The position numbers and the translations under genes were made by a program. This document shows, in pieces, positions 1 to 10,443 of a stretch of 64,000 nucleotides of DNA; position 1 is the first letter of the stretch, and each line of letters starts with the position of its first letter. The stretch lies in contig JAMXDE010000018.1 of NCBI GenBank assembly GCA_026770025.1, positions 496,001-560,000 of the forward strand, read 5' to 3'. Source of the stretch: Craspedostauros australis (Eukaryota; Bacillariophyta; Bacillariophyceae; Mastogloiales; Achnanthaceae). The notes below the pieces were generated by a model. That model was not told where the DNA came from and ran no database searches. It was given only the letters and a program-made list of their open reading frames with translations.

Positions 1-1
1 G

Positions 2-985
2 ATCAGATCTGCCGTGGTGCGAACGTCCACCCGGCAGACCATCTTCCTGCCCATCCCAGGTCTTGTGGATCCCAAGGAGCTCAAACCGTCCGACTTGGTG
101 GGAACCAACAAGGACTCCTACCTCATCCTCGAGAAGTTGCCGGAGGAGTTCGACTCCCGCGTCCAAGCCATGGAGGTGGATGAACGTCCCTCCGAGGAAT
201 ACTCAGACATCGGTGGGGCAGATCAGCAGATTCAGGAATTGATCGAGGCGGTCGTGCTGCCCATGACGCACAAGGACATGTTTGACACCATCGGCATTCG
301 GCCACCGAAGGGCGTGCTGCTGCACGGACCTCCGGGAACGGGAAAGACCTTGCTTGCGCGTGCCTGCGCCAATCAGACCAACGCCATCTTCCTCAAGCTC
401 GCCGGACCGCAGCTCGTGCAGATGTTCATCGGAGATGGTGCCAAGCTCATTCGCGATGCCTTCGAGCTTGCGAAGGCGAAGATTAAGGGAGGCGAGAGCG
501 CCGGCGCCATCCTCTTCATCGATGAGATCGATGCCATCGGAACCAAGCGCTTCGGTGGCGACCAGTCCGGAGATCGTGAGGTTCAGAGAACCATGCTGGA
601 GCTGCTCTCGCAGCTGGATGGATTCTCATCCAACGAGATGATCAAGGTCATCGCTGCCACGAATAGACCCGACGTGCTGGATCCTGCCCTGCTGCGATCC
701 GGACGTTTGGATCGTAAGATCGAGCTCCCGCACCCCAACGAGGCCGCGCGTGCAAAGATCCTGCGAATTCACTCCCGCAAAATGAACGTGCACACCGAGG
801 TCGTCTACGAAGAGCTTGCCCGCGGTTGCGAAGACTTCAACGGCGCGCAACTCAAGGCCATCTGCGTCGAGGCTGGTATGCTGGCGCTGAGAAGAGAATC
901 GACAGAGATCTTCCACGAGGACTTTGTGGAGGCGATCACGGTCGTGGCCGCCAAGAAGAAGGGGTCGCTGGATTACTTTGCGTAA
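2..985 (+). CDS. RPT5: 26S proteasome regulatory ATPase RPT5 (subunit 6A), 3' part
   Basis: AAA+ ATPase of the 19S base ring, which unfolds ubiquitinated substrates and feeds them into the 20S core. The frame is open to the left edge, so the N-terminal coiled coil lies outside. Visible: the OB-domain end, the RPT signature (EEYSDIGG), Walker A GPPGTGKT, Walker B ILFIDEID, the pore-loop region (QMFIGDG), the SRH segment ([18 protein letters not shown]) and the C-terminal AAA lid. The protein ends in YFA, an HbYX-type tail that docks into the 20S alpha ring. RPT5 is preferred over other RPTs because of the segments [10 protein letters not shown] and [10 protein letters not shown]. No intron is seen in this part. 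Identity is near certain. Confidence 0.96.
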   Translation: MRSAVVRTSTRQTIFLPIPGLVDPKELKPSDLVGTNKDSYLILEKLPEEFDSRVQAMEVDERPSEEYSDIGGADQQIQELIEAVVLPMTHKDMFDTIGIRPPKGVLLHGPPGTGKTLLARACANQTNAIFLKLAGPQLVQMFIGDGAKLIRDAFELAKAKIKGGESAGAILFIDEIDAIGTKRFGGDQSGDREVQRTMLELLSQLDGFSSNEMIKVIAATNRPDVLDPALLRSGRLDRKIELPHPNEAARAKILRIHSRKMNVHTEVVYEELARGCEDFNGAQLKAICVEAGMLALRRESTEIFHEDFVEAITVVAAKKKGSLDYFA

Positions 986-1161
986 TGCGATCGAAACTAG
1001 AGTAGATTCCTTTATCGTTTTACTACATGTGCTCTACGTTTGTATTGGCGGAGGTTGTGTGCGGAGTCTATTAAACTTGGTTCCTGTAGCGCCCTTGGCA
1101 CTTCCTTCTACAAGTACTCATACGACGTATCTATACTCAGAGATGGTTATCACCATCCTTG

Positions 1162-1494
1162 TCAGAAGACAAGATCATCGTCGTCGTCGTCATCGTCGTC
1201 ATCGTCGTCGTCAATGTTTCCGACCATTTCAATCTTGGTGACGGCATCTTCCCGAAAGTATGGGCCATCATCAACGACATGCCGTCGGCCTATCTGCATG
1301 GGAGATATGAAGACACAAACCAGCTGTTCACCACGACTATCCATTCGCAATACAGCCATCGCGGTTTCGTCCGTGGCGCTGTCGATGATTTCCAATTCGC
1401 CATCGCTGCGCAAATGATACAGAACGGTGCAGTCTTGCGCATCCGCAACGATGCACAAGAGGAAGATGCAACAGACAAACAAAATGATGTCCAT
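1162..1494 (-). CDS. small predicted secreted protein with poly-Asp tail
   Basis: 110-residue reading frame starting at an ATG. Residues 1-20 are a clean signal peptide (MDIILFVCCIFLLCIVADAQ). The middle has no recognised domain. The C terminus is a run of 13 Asp residues, encoded by a GTC/ATC-type triplet repeat on the plus strand at about 1,164-1,212, followed by LVF and stop. It is convergent with RPT5, about 180 bp away. The signal peptide favours a real gene. Against it are the short length, lack of a known family and the simple-sequence tail. Poly-Asp tails can bind calcium or mineral surfaces, but that role is inference here. Confidence 0.42.
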   Translation of the reverse strand: MDIILFVCCIFLLCIVADAQDCTVLYHLRSDGELEIIDSATDETAMAVLRMDSRGEQLVCVFISPMQIGRRHVVDDGPYFREDAVTKIEMVGNIDDDDDDDDDDDDDLVF

Positions 1495-2200
1495 GGCTGC
1501 ATTGCAGTACGCGATTTATGCATCATATCATCCGGTGCAGAAGCGCGATAGAATGTGGATGGAATGCTTGTGGAGTGGAGCAGAGTGTAGTGGTTGGTTT
1601 AGCTGTTGTTTTGTTGTCGTTGATGAGTCTTTGTTGATGATGATGCTTTGGCGCGATGTATCGTCTCTTGATCTTCGCTTGTGTCTGTGCCTATACTTGT
1701 GCCCCTCGCTGTGGCTGTTCTCTTGTTGGATCGCCTTGTGCTGCCCCAGTTTGTGCTGTTGCTGTGCGATCGTTTGAGCATCCGTCTCACAGAATTGGGC
1801 ACATCCCGAAATCATTGCTCGGTCCGAGAGTGAAGAATGTAGTAGAGGCCATCGGGAATTCACGGGATGATCACCGCTGGCCTGAAGTCTGCTGGACTGG
1901 ATGTGAAAAGTAGAGAATCGTTGAGTAAGTCAGTGAGTGAGCGAGTACGGTACCGCCATCTTTGTGCAGTTGCATCAGTCTTTGTGTTGCTGAGAGTGAG
2001 TGGTGGGATTGGAGTGTATCATGCGTTGGTTCTGATTGAGCTTTCAATGAATGCGTTGGAATGTTGTCTGTTTGCCTTTTGCGGAAATGACATCGAATTG
2101 GACGCTCCACGGAGTCGAGAATGGCTTGCTCGTCGTTGTTGTGGCTTCGTCGCGTCCATGCGTGTATGCAACTGTTGGGATCGAGAATAAATGCGACAGT
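1495..2200. other. intergenic stretch, nothing recognised
   Basis: About 700 bp between the poly-Asp gene and the 3' end of the plastid-protein gene. Frames are short, with no domain, signal peptide or repeat of note. It probably holds the promoter of the small secreted gene and 3' untranslated sequence. Confidence 0.5.
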
Positions 2201-2713
2201 CTAAGAGGGCAGACCAGCCCATGGCACGCCATTGGGCATCGCATCCCGAGGTCCGATGGCGCTGAGGAAGTTGAGGATGTTGATGAAGATGAAGACGTCG
2301 AACCAGAACTTTCCATCCGAGAGGAGTTCTGGCAACCGATCGAAGGTGCCATCCGGATCAATGTTATCCAGCAACGGATTCTCCACAATGACATTGGACA
2401 GCAGTGCGTAATCTTCCTCCTCCTCATCGTATTCATCGTCCTCATCATATTCATCATCGTAATCGTCGTCATCGTACACGCCGTACTCGTCGCTCTGTTG
2501 GCCACCCGTTCGGTAACGATCGTCGTAATATTCATCCTCGTCATCATCATCGCGGAACCTCCGCCGATTGCCGCCTCTGCGAATCGGAACCTTTTCGGAG
2601 TCTTGTTCCGCAAAGAGCCGCATGGATGCGATCGCAGAACGTTGCGGTGTCACGCAAAAGGCGGAGGCCGTCGATGCACACAGCGCCATCGCCAGGATGA
2701 TGAATCTCGTCAT
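2201..2713 (-). CDS. plastid-targeted protein of unknown function, acidic/Tyr-rich
   Basis: 170 residues from the ATG at 2,713, chosen because it opens directly into a signal peptide (MTRFIILAMALCASTASA) followed by FCVTP. The Phe after A-S-A is the heterokont plastid motif, and a short Arg/Ser/Met transit-like stretch follows. The middle (about residues 45-105) is very rich in Asp, Glu and Tyr (runs such as DDDDYDDEYDEDDEYDEEEE). The C-terminal 60 residues look folded (NPLLDNIDPDGTFDRLPELL) with a short hydrophobic helix (FWFDVFIFINILNFL) that could touch a membrane. No known family was recognised. An in-frame upstream extension lacks the signal-peptide logic and was not used. Confidence 0.72.
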   Translation of the reverse strand: MTRFIILAMALCASTASAFCVTPQRSAIASMRLFAEQDSEKVPIRRGGNRRRFRDDDDEDEYYDDRYRTGGQQSDEYGVYDDDDYDDEYDEDDEYDEEEEDYALLSNVIVENPLLDNIDPDGTFDRLPELLSDGKFWFDVFIFINILNFLSAIGPRDAMPNGVPWAGLPS

Positions 2714-3219
2714 CGCGCAGGGTCTTTGTTCGCGTTGATCGGCTGTGGCCGTCTCTTTGTTGATTGAATGGATATGATCTGTTGCGAACACTCAAATGCA
2801 ATGCATCAGTATCGTTCCTCCGAGCTGTAAAGTATGTATGTATTGTACGTATTGCAAAGTAAGTATTCTATGATGTTGTCAGAGTATGGTCGATCGTTGC
2901 TGTCGGCTGGACGCTTCTGTTCCTTTCGTTTTGTTCCTTGACATCAACGCTCTCCTTCGCGTTGGCGTCGTGCCGATGGGAATGATTGGCGCCAATACGG
3001 ACGCAGTGCAGACCAAGATACCATGTCCACGTGGAGAAGTGAGTCTAAATAAATTGAAGATAGATTATTCCGGACTACTCTAGAGGATGGATTGTGTTGC
3101 GTTGCTCGTTGTCTTTGTGCCATACTCGTACACAGATGCTTTCACTTGCGTACAGATGGCATCTATACTTAATCCACGTATCTCTATTAAAGTCCGCAGA
3201 CACCTCATCCCATGTTTTC
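2714..3219. other. intergenic stretch, nothing recognised
   Basis: About 500 bp between two genes on the minus strand. It should contain the promoter of the plastid-protein gene and the 3' end of the HAD gene. No conserved frame, RNA gene or repeat is visible. Confidence 0.5.
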
Positions 3220-4758
3220 TCACGAAGAAAACAACTCCGGAAAGACGTCGCGCATATCATGAATGGTATCGAGTTCGACCTCGGCGTGTTCCGTGCTGAT
3301 GGCCGTCCCGGAATCGCGGCCAATCCTCCCCACGAGGATCCCCCTCCATCCCACCTGCCGCGCCGTCTGGATGTTCTTGATGGAGTCATCGAAGAAGAGG
3401 CAATCTTCCGGATTCGTGATGCCGGCGATCTCCATGGCGCGGTGGAACGAAGCCAATGCGTGCTTCGTTTCCAAGTGACAGGCCTTGACGTCGATGATGG
3501 TGGGTTCGAACATGTCGGCGACGCCCAAGGCTTCGATGCAGCGCTGGGCATGATCGCTGATGCTGGCCGTGAAGATGAAGCGGGCGATGCTGGGATCCAA
3601 CGACGCGAGCATGCTGCGCAGTTTCGGATCCGGTTGGATGAGGTCCTTGATGGGAATGTCGTGCACTTTGCGCAAGAACTCGTCGATGGCCTCGTCCGTG
3701 TTGTCGAGGAGACCTTCCGCCAGCAGACCCTTCAAGGCCGTGCCGTGCTTCTTGTAGAGCTCGTAGGCCGCGCCGTCCGGCAGACCCACCTCGTTCATAC
3801 ACCATTCGTTGATCTTGGCCGTCAATTGATTCGCCGTCTTCCACCCATCGAAGTAGAGCGTGTCGTCGCAATCGAAGAAGATGACCTTGGGTTTGGGACG
3901 CATCTCGTAGCTCGACAGATCGCTGCTGGAGTATCCCTTGAGCATGCGGCGGTTGACCTTGATGTCGTGCAATCGCTGCAGGTACAGGCGCAGCGCGTGG
4001 GCATGGTCGTCGTCTGCAGACATGGCAACGAGGTCGGCCAACGACACGCGCTTCATGTCTTGTGCAACGACGTCGCCATGATCGCACCAGCACTCGTAGA
4101 GCTGTCCCCAGATGCAGCTCATGGCGTCCTTGAAATGAAAGCGGAAATGCTGCACCAACGTGGGCGCGTCGTCCTTGGAGGGGATCTTGCCGCTCTTTCC
4201 GATCCGCAGCTCCTTGATTTGCAGCTGCTGCTGGATGAGTCGTTCCGCCGCATCTTGGTAGGCTTCGCCGTTGTGCACCATGTCGTTGAGCGTCTTGCAC
4301 GACGATGCATCATCGTCGTTCGTCCGCAGCAAGACAGCATCTTGCGCCTCCCAACCGCGCAGCACGACGAAGACGGATCTGTGGCAGATGTTGTCCCTGC
4401 GCACGGCGTCTCGCGTGTGGCCTGTGGGCGTGGGATCGTTGTCGGCCTCCGATACGGTGCAGATCAATGGATCCGGCCTGTTCTGCGTGCAGTCGTTTGT
4501 TTCCTTCGTGTCTCTCATCGTCGCGGTTGTTTTCTTTCTTGGTCGTTTTTGTTTTCTTTCTTGGGTCCTGTTTTCTTGGTTGCTTGTTGTGTGGTTCTGC
4601 GTGGTTTTATGATCCATTTGTTGCATTTGTTCTTGTTCTGCCACCGGAGTCGTGCATTCTTGGAGGCGTGGAGATGGCGGACAGGATGGCGTTGGGAGGC
4701 TTCGCTTCGTTTCTGCAGCGCGGGAATCTCTGAGAAGCCCGAGATTCGAGTTCTCCAT
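3220..4758 (-). CDS. degenerate Nudix domain fused to HAD pyrimidine 5'-nucleotidase
   Basis: 512 residues from the ATG at 4,758; a later ATG (residue 81, position 4,518) is an alternative because residues 1-95 are low-complexity and basic. Residues about 98-245 resemble an IPP-isomerase-type Nudix fold (GHTRDAVRRDNICHRSVFVV, then HNGEAYQDAAERLIQQQLQI). The Nudix box is degraded: the REUxEE metal-binding part reads RLIQQQ, so hydrolysis is unlikely. Residues about 290-505 are a HAD phosphatase with motif I FFDCDDTLYFD (nucleophile D296, acid D298), motif II FTAS, and motif IV FFDDS. The cap resembles the SDT1/PHM8 pyrimidine 5'-nucleotidase group, which dephosphorylates UMP/CMP. The fusion is what the sequence shows; a sensor or scaffolding role for the Nudix part is inference. 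Confidence 0.82.
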   Translation of the reverse strand: MENSNLGLLRDSRAAETKRSLPTPSCPPSPRLQECTTPVAEQEQMQQMDHKTTQNHTTSNQENRTQERKQKRPRKKTTATMRDTKETNDCTQNRPDPLICTVSEADNDPTPTGHTRDAVRRDNICHRSVFVVLRGWEAQDAVLLRTNDDDASSCKTLNDMVHNGEAYQDAAERLIQQQLQIKELRIGKSGKIPSKDDAPTLVQHFRFHFKDAMSCIWGQLYECWCDHGDVVAQDMKRVSLADLVAMSADDDHAHALRLYLQRLHDIKVNRRMLKGYSSSDLSSYEMRPKPKVIFFDCDDTLYFDGWKTANQLTAKINEWCMNEVGLPDGAAYELYKKHGTALKGLLAEGLLDNTDEAIDEFLRKVHDIPIKDLIQPDPKLRSMLASLDPSIARFIFTASISDHAQRCIEALGVADMFEPTIIDVKACHLETKHALASFHRAMEIAGITNPEDCLFFDDSIKNIQTARQVGWRGILVGRIGRDSGTAISTEHAEVELDTIHDMRDVFPELFSS

Positions 4759-4966
4759 TTCCAGGTTGGAGGCAACAAACTATGGACACAAACAGATGAG
4801 CATCCGATGAGGCAGTCACCAGGGAACACTCGGGCTGAATCCATCGGCACGAACAGGCTCTATTGTTACTAGTACAACTCTACTTTATGACGTTGTACGA
4901 TGAGACTGTATGCACCATACCACACAAATTCTCCTAGAATTGGCGATGGCACCAATCTCTAAACCG

Positions 4967-7900
4967 CTACACACCAAATAGCGACGACGTCCAGATCACG
5001 GGATCATCTTCGGAACACACATGCCGCGACGTGCACCCGGACGCCACTTCCACCAACGTGCAAAGCCGACCACCCTTGCGCTCGCATATGCCAATGCCGT
5101 CGTACAACGTCCCGAACATCTCCGGACACGCGTCATCGTTCGATGGTTCCGAGTAGATCCTGCAATAAGGCTGAATGATCTCGAAACCATCGGCCGCCGC
5201 ATCGGCGCAGCATCGGATCGTGTGCGACGTCTCGAGCGGGGATCGTTTGATCCACATCAGGCCGCCGCACAGATCTATATCATCGCAGACAGCCCACGCG
5301 TGGCTGGCCGTTTGGGCTTGTGCCAAGAATTCGCTCGTGGGCGCCGGAGAACGCGTCGGTTCGGAACTCGGTGCGGCCGACGGTAGTGCTAGGATCAAAT
5401 CTGCCTCCAGATGCAAGGAATCTCGAGTTCCTATCTGCGATGGCACCAAAGACGGGGAATCCGACGGAATGGAGCTGGGCATCCACGTGTCGTTGTCTTC
5501 CAAAGCCGAGGTGGAATTGTTGGACGGCTGAGTCGCAGGTTCTTCACTTGCGATGTCCAAAGAGGCATCCCATGATGATGCGGTTCCCATCTGCGTGGGC
5601 ACCAACGACGGTGCGTCCGATGGAATGGAGCTTGGCAGAAGGGTATCGTCCAACGGATTGCCGGTAAAGTTGGACTCTTCCCGATTCACGGGTGCTTCCG
5701 TTATGACGACGATCGCATCAGCCGATGGTGGAGCTATGATCTGCGTGGGAACAACGGACGGTGCGTCGGACGGAATGGAACTGGGAATCCACGTATCTGC
5801 CTCCATCGAATTCGGCGTGTTCGTGGGCGCATCCGAGATGACGCCTATTGCATCACGCGATGGTGGTTCTACTACTATCTGCGTGGGAACCAGAGACGGC
5901 GCGTCGGATGGTATTGAGCTTGGCTCGAAGGTCTCGGTGGTCCAATCAATGCGTCCAGAGGTTGGCGCATTCGTCGGAGACGGCGATGGTTCGTCTGTCA
6001 GCAAAGCGGATGGAATTCCGCTGGGTCGCGACGTGGGCTGTGCTGAAGGTTTTATGGTTGGCCCGGCACTAGGTTCACCAGTCGGCTGAATCGTGGGATG
6101 CTGCGATGCTTGGTTCGATGGTGAACCCGTAGGTGATGCCGACGGAACCATTGACGGTGATCCGCTCGGTTCCATACTATGAGTCGGCGACCACGAATGT
6201 TGCGCAGACGGCGTTGACGAAGGTATCATCGACGGCGATCCGCTCGGTTCCATGCTGTAAGTCGGAGACCATGAGTGTTGCGCAGATGGCGATGACGTTG
6301 GATACATGCTTGGTCGCTGCGATGGACCAACACTTGGAGGCTGGCTGGGCACCTGTGATGGTTCTTGACTGGGATCTCGAGTTGGTTCACCCGTTGGCGA
6401 CATGCTCGGCAATGAGCTGGGCAGTGCACTTGGCACCACGCTGGGGATATCGCTCGGCGCCATCGTTGGTGCCGAAGTAGGTGAATGTGAATGCAGTATG
6501 GTGGGCGCTGACGTCGGTGTCTGGCTTGGTGTCGCGCTTGGAAGTTGGGAAGGCTCGAGCGACGGTTCTGCCGAGGGTAAGTGGCTTGGCGTTGATGTCG
6601 GCTGCATGGTTGGATCTGACGATGGCCCTCCTGATGGTTCCGAAGTGGGCTGCGTCGTTGGTATTGGAGTTGGGCCTGCTGTTGGAATCATTGTGGGTGG
6701 TGTCGAAGGCTCCTTCGACGGACTTACTGAAGGTGCGAGTGTCGGTTGAGACGTTGGATTTGAAGTCGGCTGTGAGGTCGGTGCTGATGTCGGTTGAGAA
6801 GTGGGATTTGAAGTCGGCGATGATGTAGGTGGAGACGTCGGACTAGCTGTCGGCTGCGAGGTAGGTTGCGATGTCGGATTTGAAGTGGGCTGTGATGTGG
6901 GTCTCGACGTCGGCTGTGAAGTCGGTTGCGAAGTCGGCTGCGATGTCGGTCTTGTTGTTGGAATTGAAGTCGGCGCTGATGTGGGTCTCGACGTCGGCTG
7001 TGAAGTAGGTTGCGAAGTCGGTTGAGATGTCGGACTTGTCGTTGGAATTGAAGTCGGCGCTGATGTTGGCTGATACGTAGGCCTCGACGTCGGCTGTGAC
7101 GTAGGTTGCGAAGTCGGTTGAGACGTCGGACTTGCCGTTGGATTGGAAGTCGGCGCTGATGTTGGTTGAGCCGTAGGCCTCGACGTCGGCTGCGATGTCG
7201 GATTGGACGTGGGCCGTGAGGTCGGCCTCGACGTCGGATTGGAAGTCGGCTGGCTGGTGGGACTCATCGTGGGTGGCGCGGGCGGCGGCGGAACCGGAGT
7301 GTAGATGCGATCCTTGAGCTCCTTCTCAAAGTTCTTGGCCGGGATGCCGTAGTTGTAACACCTGCCCCACGCGCCACGGTGCAGACCAAGCAGTTCGTTT
7401 TCGGGATACGAGATGATGGGCGAACCGGACGTGCCGGGTTCGGTGTCGCAAGTATAGTCGAAGTTCTTGCTTCTCATCTGACAGAAGCCGGTGCCAGAGC
7501 TGGTGTCCTTGAATCCAATCTCCTTGGAACGTCCCCACGGATGCTGCGGGATGTAGATCTGTTGACCGGCGTCGTACTTCTTATTGTAGTTCAAGTATCT
7601 GCGACCGATGCGATGGGATGTAGCGTATGGTCGAGTGGAGTGGAGAAGACGGTGCAACATGGGTGATCGATGGTGAGAACATGGTGTCGCCAATCCTCCA
7701 CGGCTATGGACCAACTACGACCAACGAGGAAACGTGGCGATACCAACAGAGATACTTCGGCACCAACACTTGACATCCTTCAAGAACCCCACCGCCACTC
7801 ACCCGTACTTCTTGCTTGGAAACCCGGCGAGCCGAATAAGAGCATAATCCACCCTCTCATCCACGTAGACCAACACGTGCGGATTCCACGACTTATCCTC

Positions 7901-8728
7901 CAGCACATGACCTCGCAGCCCGAAGATATCGTGGCCGATCGTGCCGCCACATTCATCCTCCAAATCAAACTCGATGACGGTGTTATCGAGATCGCTCTGC
8001 GAACCGATGCAATGCTCATTCGTCAGAAAGTAATCGGCCGACCCCACGAGGAATCCGGTGCACAGACTGTGTCCATTGATCAACAACCGCGCCACGACAC
8101 GCGAATGCCGATAGACGGAAGGATGCGACTGCTGCAAACACGTAATATCCTCGAGGTTGCTGGCACCGCAGATGCGCAGCTCACGGCGCGTCGCATTGGA
8201 TCGCAGCAGTCGGTGCTGCTTGCCATCCGCCTCCGGAAACAGTTCGTGTTTCTGCAGTTCGTCTTGATTGGGATACCCGGCCGCGTACTTGTCAATATGA
8301 AACGCCACATGCTGCGCCGCATCCAGCTCGTCGTCGCAGACCAGCACGACGTAGGCCGTATCGCCGTAAACATGCCGCGCCCACTGCCGCCGCTGCGTAT
8401 CGTCCTGTTCCAACACGGTGATTTGATCGGGCGCCTCGGACAGATCGCTGACGACGTGGATACGACATCGGCCGTCGCTGATACGGATGTGCGCAAAGTG
8501 GATGGAGATGAAGGATGCGTCGGCATGATGGATCTCGTAGATGCATTGAGCGTCGTTGGAGGCGATGGAGACGGCGATATCGTCTGCCACTCTCATGGGG
8601 ATGCGCAGCGGCGGCGGAGCGTCCTCGGCGCTGCCTGCTTCTGATCGTCGGCCTCTCATGCTTGCGGCGGTCGTCGATCGGATGAGTGGCAGCATGCACA
8701 GCCACACCAGCAGCAGACGGCATCTCAT
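4967..8728 (-). CDS. secreted trypsin-like serine protease with PTS-repeat stalk and Cys-rich C terminus
   Basis: Two exons: 8,728-7,803 and 7,598-4,967, with a 204-bp intron (GTGAGT...CGCAG) that joins KKYG to YLNYNKKY; 1,185 residues. The ATG at 8,728 was chosen because it starts a signal peptide (MRCRLLLVWLCMLPLIRSTT). The protease domain spans the intron. The full triad is visible: His in FLTNEHCIG, Asp in ERVDYALIRL, Ser in GTSGSPI. A long Pro/Thr/Ser stalk follows, first perfect PTSQPTSNPTS-type four-residue repeats, then looser PS-rich units. The last ~110 residues form a Cys-rich domain (CERKGGRLCT) of a kind seen in stramenopile secreted proteins. It probably acts at the cell surface or outside the cell. 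Substrate unknown. Confidence 0.85.
5960..7270 (-). repeat. Pro/Thr/Ser four-residue coding repeat (PTSx)n
   Basis: Coding tandem repeat inside the protease gene. The 12-bp unit encodes P-T-S-(Q/N/R/A) and is almost regular at about 6,750-7,260, then becomes degenerate with PS-rich units towards 5,960. Such stalks are probably extended and glycosylated. At DNA level it is a slippage-prone minisatellite. Confidence 0.85.
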
Positions 8729-9870
8729 TGTCGTCCAAGGGAATGCAACGGTCGACTGTCTTCGTCTCCTCGTCATCTGCATCGTCATCTGCATCGTCAT
8801 GGTGCTGTCGAGTGGAGCGGAGGACTTTGCCATACTCGATGCGACTGAGGAGGAATGAGAAATGTTCGGATTGTACGATGATTCCTCCCAAAAGGTTGGA
8901 AGCGAAAGAGAAGTGGAGGGATGCACATCAATCGTTGATGCACTGCCCTATGATTGAAATGGGTGCTCCATCTGCGCAACGCCGTCGTAACAGAGAGTGT
9001 AGTCGATGCAACTGTGAGTATAGTACGTCCGTGAGACTCCGTGGAGATGATTGCCACCACTACACAAACATATCTTTCGTGACGAACAGCATGCTTGAAT
9101 GGTTTGTAATTTGGCGGAGACAAAGGAGTTGTTGTGCGCGGCCATGACCGTTGATACCACGCGTCCTTATGTGAGAGGTGCGTTCTATTCGTCGCCAAGA
9201 CCCACATTTACATAACGAAACTTGATGTTGCGACATGAAATGTCATTAATCGACAGATTTCCAACGCAGTCGTGTCCAAATTCGCCAAGTCTCCGCCACA
9301 AACTCCAAGTCTTTCTCATCACCGCAGCGCCATGTGGTGCTGCTCACTTGCACGTGGGGCCGGAATGTATTCCTCCACGTGCCAAACCCAAGATCAGCCT
9401 GCTAATGCCCAAGACTTCATACCAAAACATTGATCGCCAAATTCGGCTGCACAAAGCAGACACTCGCCAATGAGTCTGAATGCGCGCGAAGCTCTGCGAG
9501 CATTTGTTGATGCAATACTATTGTACATTGAAATCTATTACATGTGATGATGGTGATGGATTGGTGGCATGCCGAACGCAGTGTGGGCGACATACTGCCC
9601 ATCGTCGTCCACCATGCTGGCACAGGGCGATCAGAATCCCTCCCATCAAGATGCCTCTGCATGTTCATCAATTCAGCAGTGCGCATCGCCTCGCCCCAAT
9701 TTTCAAATGGAGGAAGAGGGACGCTGCACGTTACGTTGCGAAGCAATGCATTGCAAATTTCCGATGACCATACGTTCGAGAAATCTTCGCACATGGCAGT
9801 GCATTCCTGCACAGTGTTAAAATGGCACCGCACCATGTACAGAACCGCGCCGCGCCGCCTTCACGCACAT
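8729..9870. other. intergenic stretch, no convincing gene
   Basis: 1.1 kb between the protease start and the end of the BAF-like gene. It should include the protease promoter. A 139-codon minus-strand frame at 9,417-9,836 starts with ATG but has no signal peptide, domain or compositional support, so it was not called. Confidence 0.45.
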
Positions 9871-10443
9871 CTATTCCTCATCCTCGTCGTCGGAATCATC
9901 CTCAAAGTCCGCAGCGTCGTAAATTCCAGAAAAGAATGTGGCCGACTTCTCGGCGATGGCCTTGACGATGGCGGATCGATGGGACGAAATGCCTCGGTTC
10001 TTCAGGAATTCCCAGAACTTCTGCGTGTGCTCGATGGATCCCACCTGGTGGTCATCGGAGTCCGGTCCTTTCAGCATGAGGAACTTGCCGAAGAGCTGGA
10101 AGGTGTTGGTGATCTTTTCGTTGTCGTCATCGAGCTCCTGCAGCTTGCGGATCGCCGCTGGACCAATGCCTGGGACTTCCGACAGATCGCCTGTAATGGG
10201 GGTCGTGCGCCATTCCTCCATGCGGTCATCGGAGACCTTCGATCTGCGTGGGTCGTATCCTTCGTCAGCCTGCGTGAATGTGGTAGAGAAGAGTAGACAT
10301 GAGTGTTGTCATGATTGATTCGCAATGACGTTGCCAATGTTGCCAGTATTGGCGGAAGACGGAAAATGCGATGAGGTTCGATTGTGTGAGAGGTTGATGA
10401 TGTCACAGACAGCGCAGAAAGAGAGCACAATATGATTTACCAT
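9871..10443 (-). CDS. BAF-like helix-hairpin-helix protein
   Basis: Proposed exons: 10,443-10,441 (only the ATG, in a strong CCACCATG context) and 10,269-9,871, with a 171-bp intron (GTAAAT...CGCAG). The product is 133 residues beginning MADEGYDPRRSKV. Without this exon the first ATG would be at 10,221 (MEEWRTTPITGD). The core holds a helix-hairpin-helix (LSEVPGIGPAAIRKL), then FGKFLMLKG, then FWEFLKNRGI, and an acidic tail (DDSDDEDEE). The order GIG...KL...GxFLxLK...FxxxLK matches the layout of animal barrier-to-autointegration factor, a DNA- and lamina-binding protein of about 90 residues. Homology is suggested by pattern only. It could also be an unrelated SAM/HhH protein. Confidence 0.72.

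Noticed and set aside
3094-4872. 592-codon plus-strand open frame
   Set aside because: It lies wholly antisense to the HAD fusion gene, whose motifs are unmistakable; the opposite frame is a by-product of its codon bias.
5553-7025. Plus-strand open frames rich in Gly, Val and Asp
   Set aside because: They are the complement of the PTS repeat of the protease and have no independent support.
5960-7270. Regular short repeats that could suggest a CRISPR array or satellite
   Set aside because: The 12-bp periodicity is exactly coding (P-T-S-x) in one frame of a eukaryotic secreted protein.
9417-9836. 139-codon minus-strand frame with ATG
   Set aside because: No signal peptide, domain or repeat; composition is not distinctive, and it probably falls in untranslated sequence.
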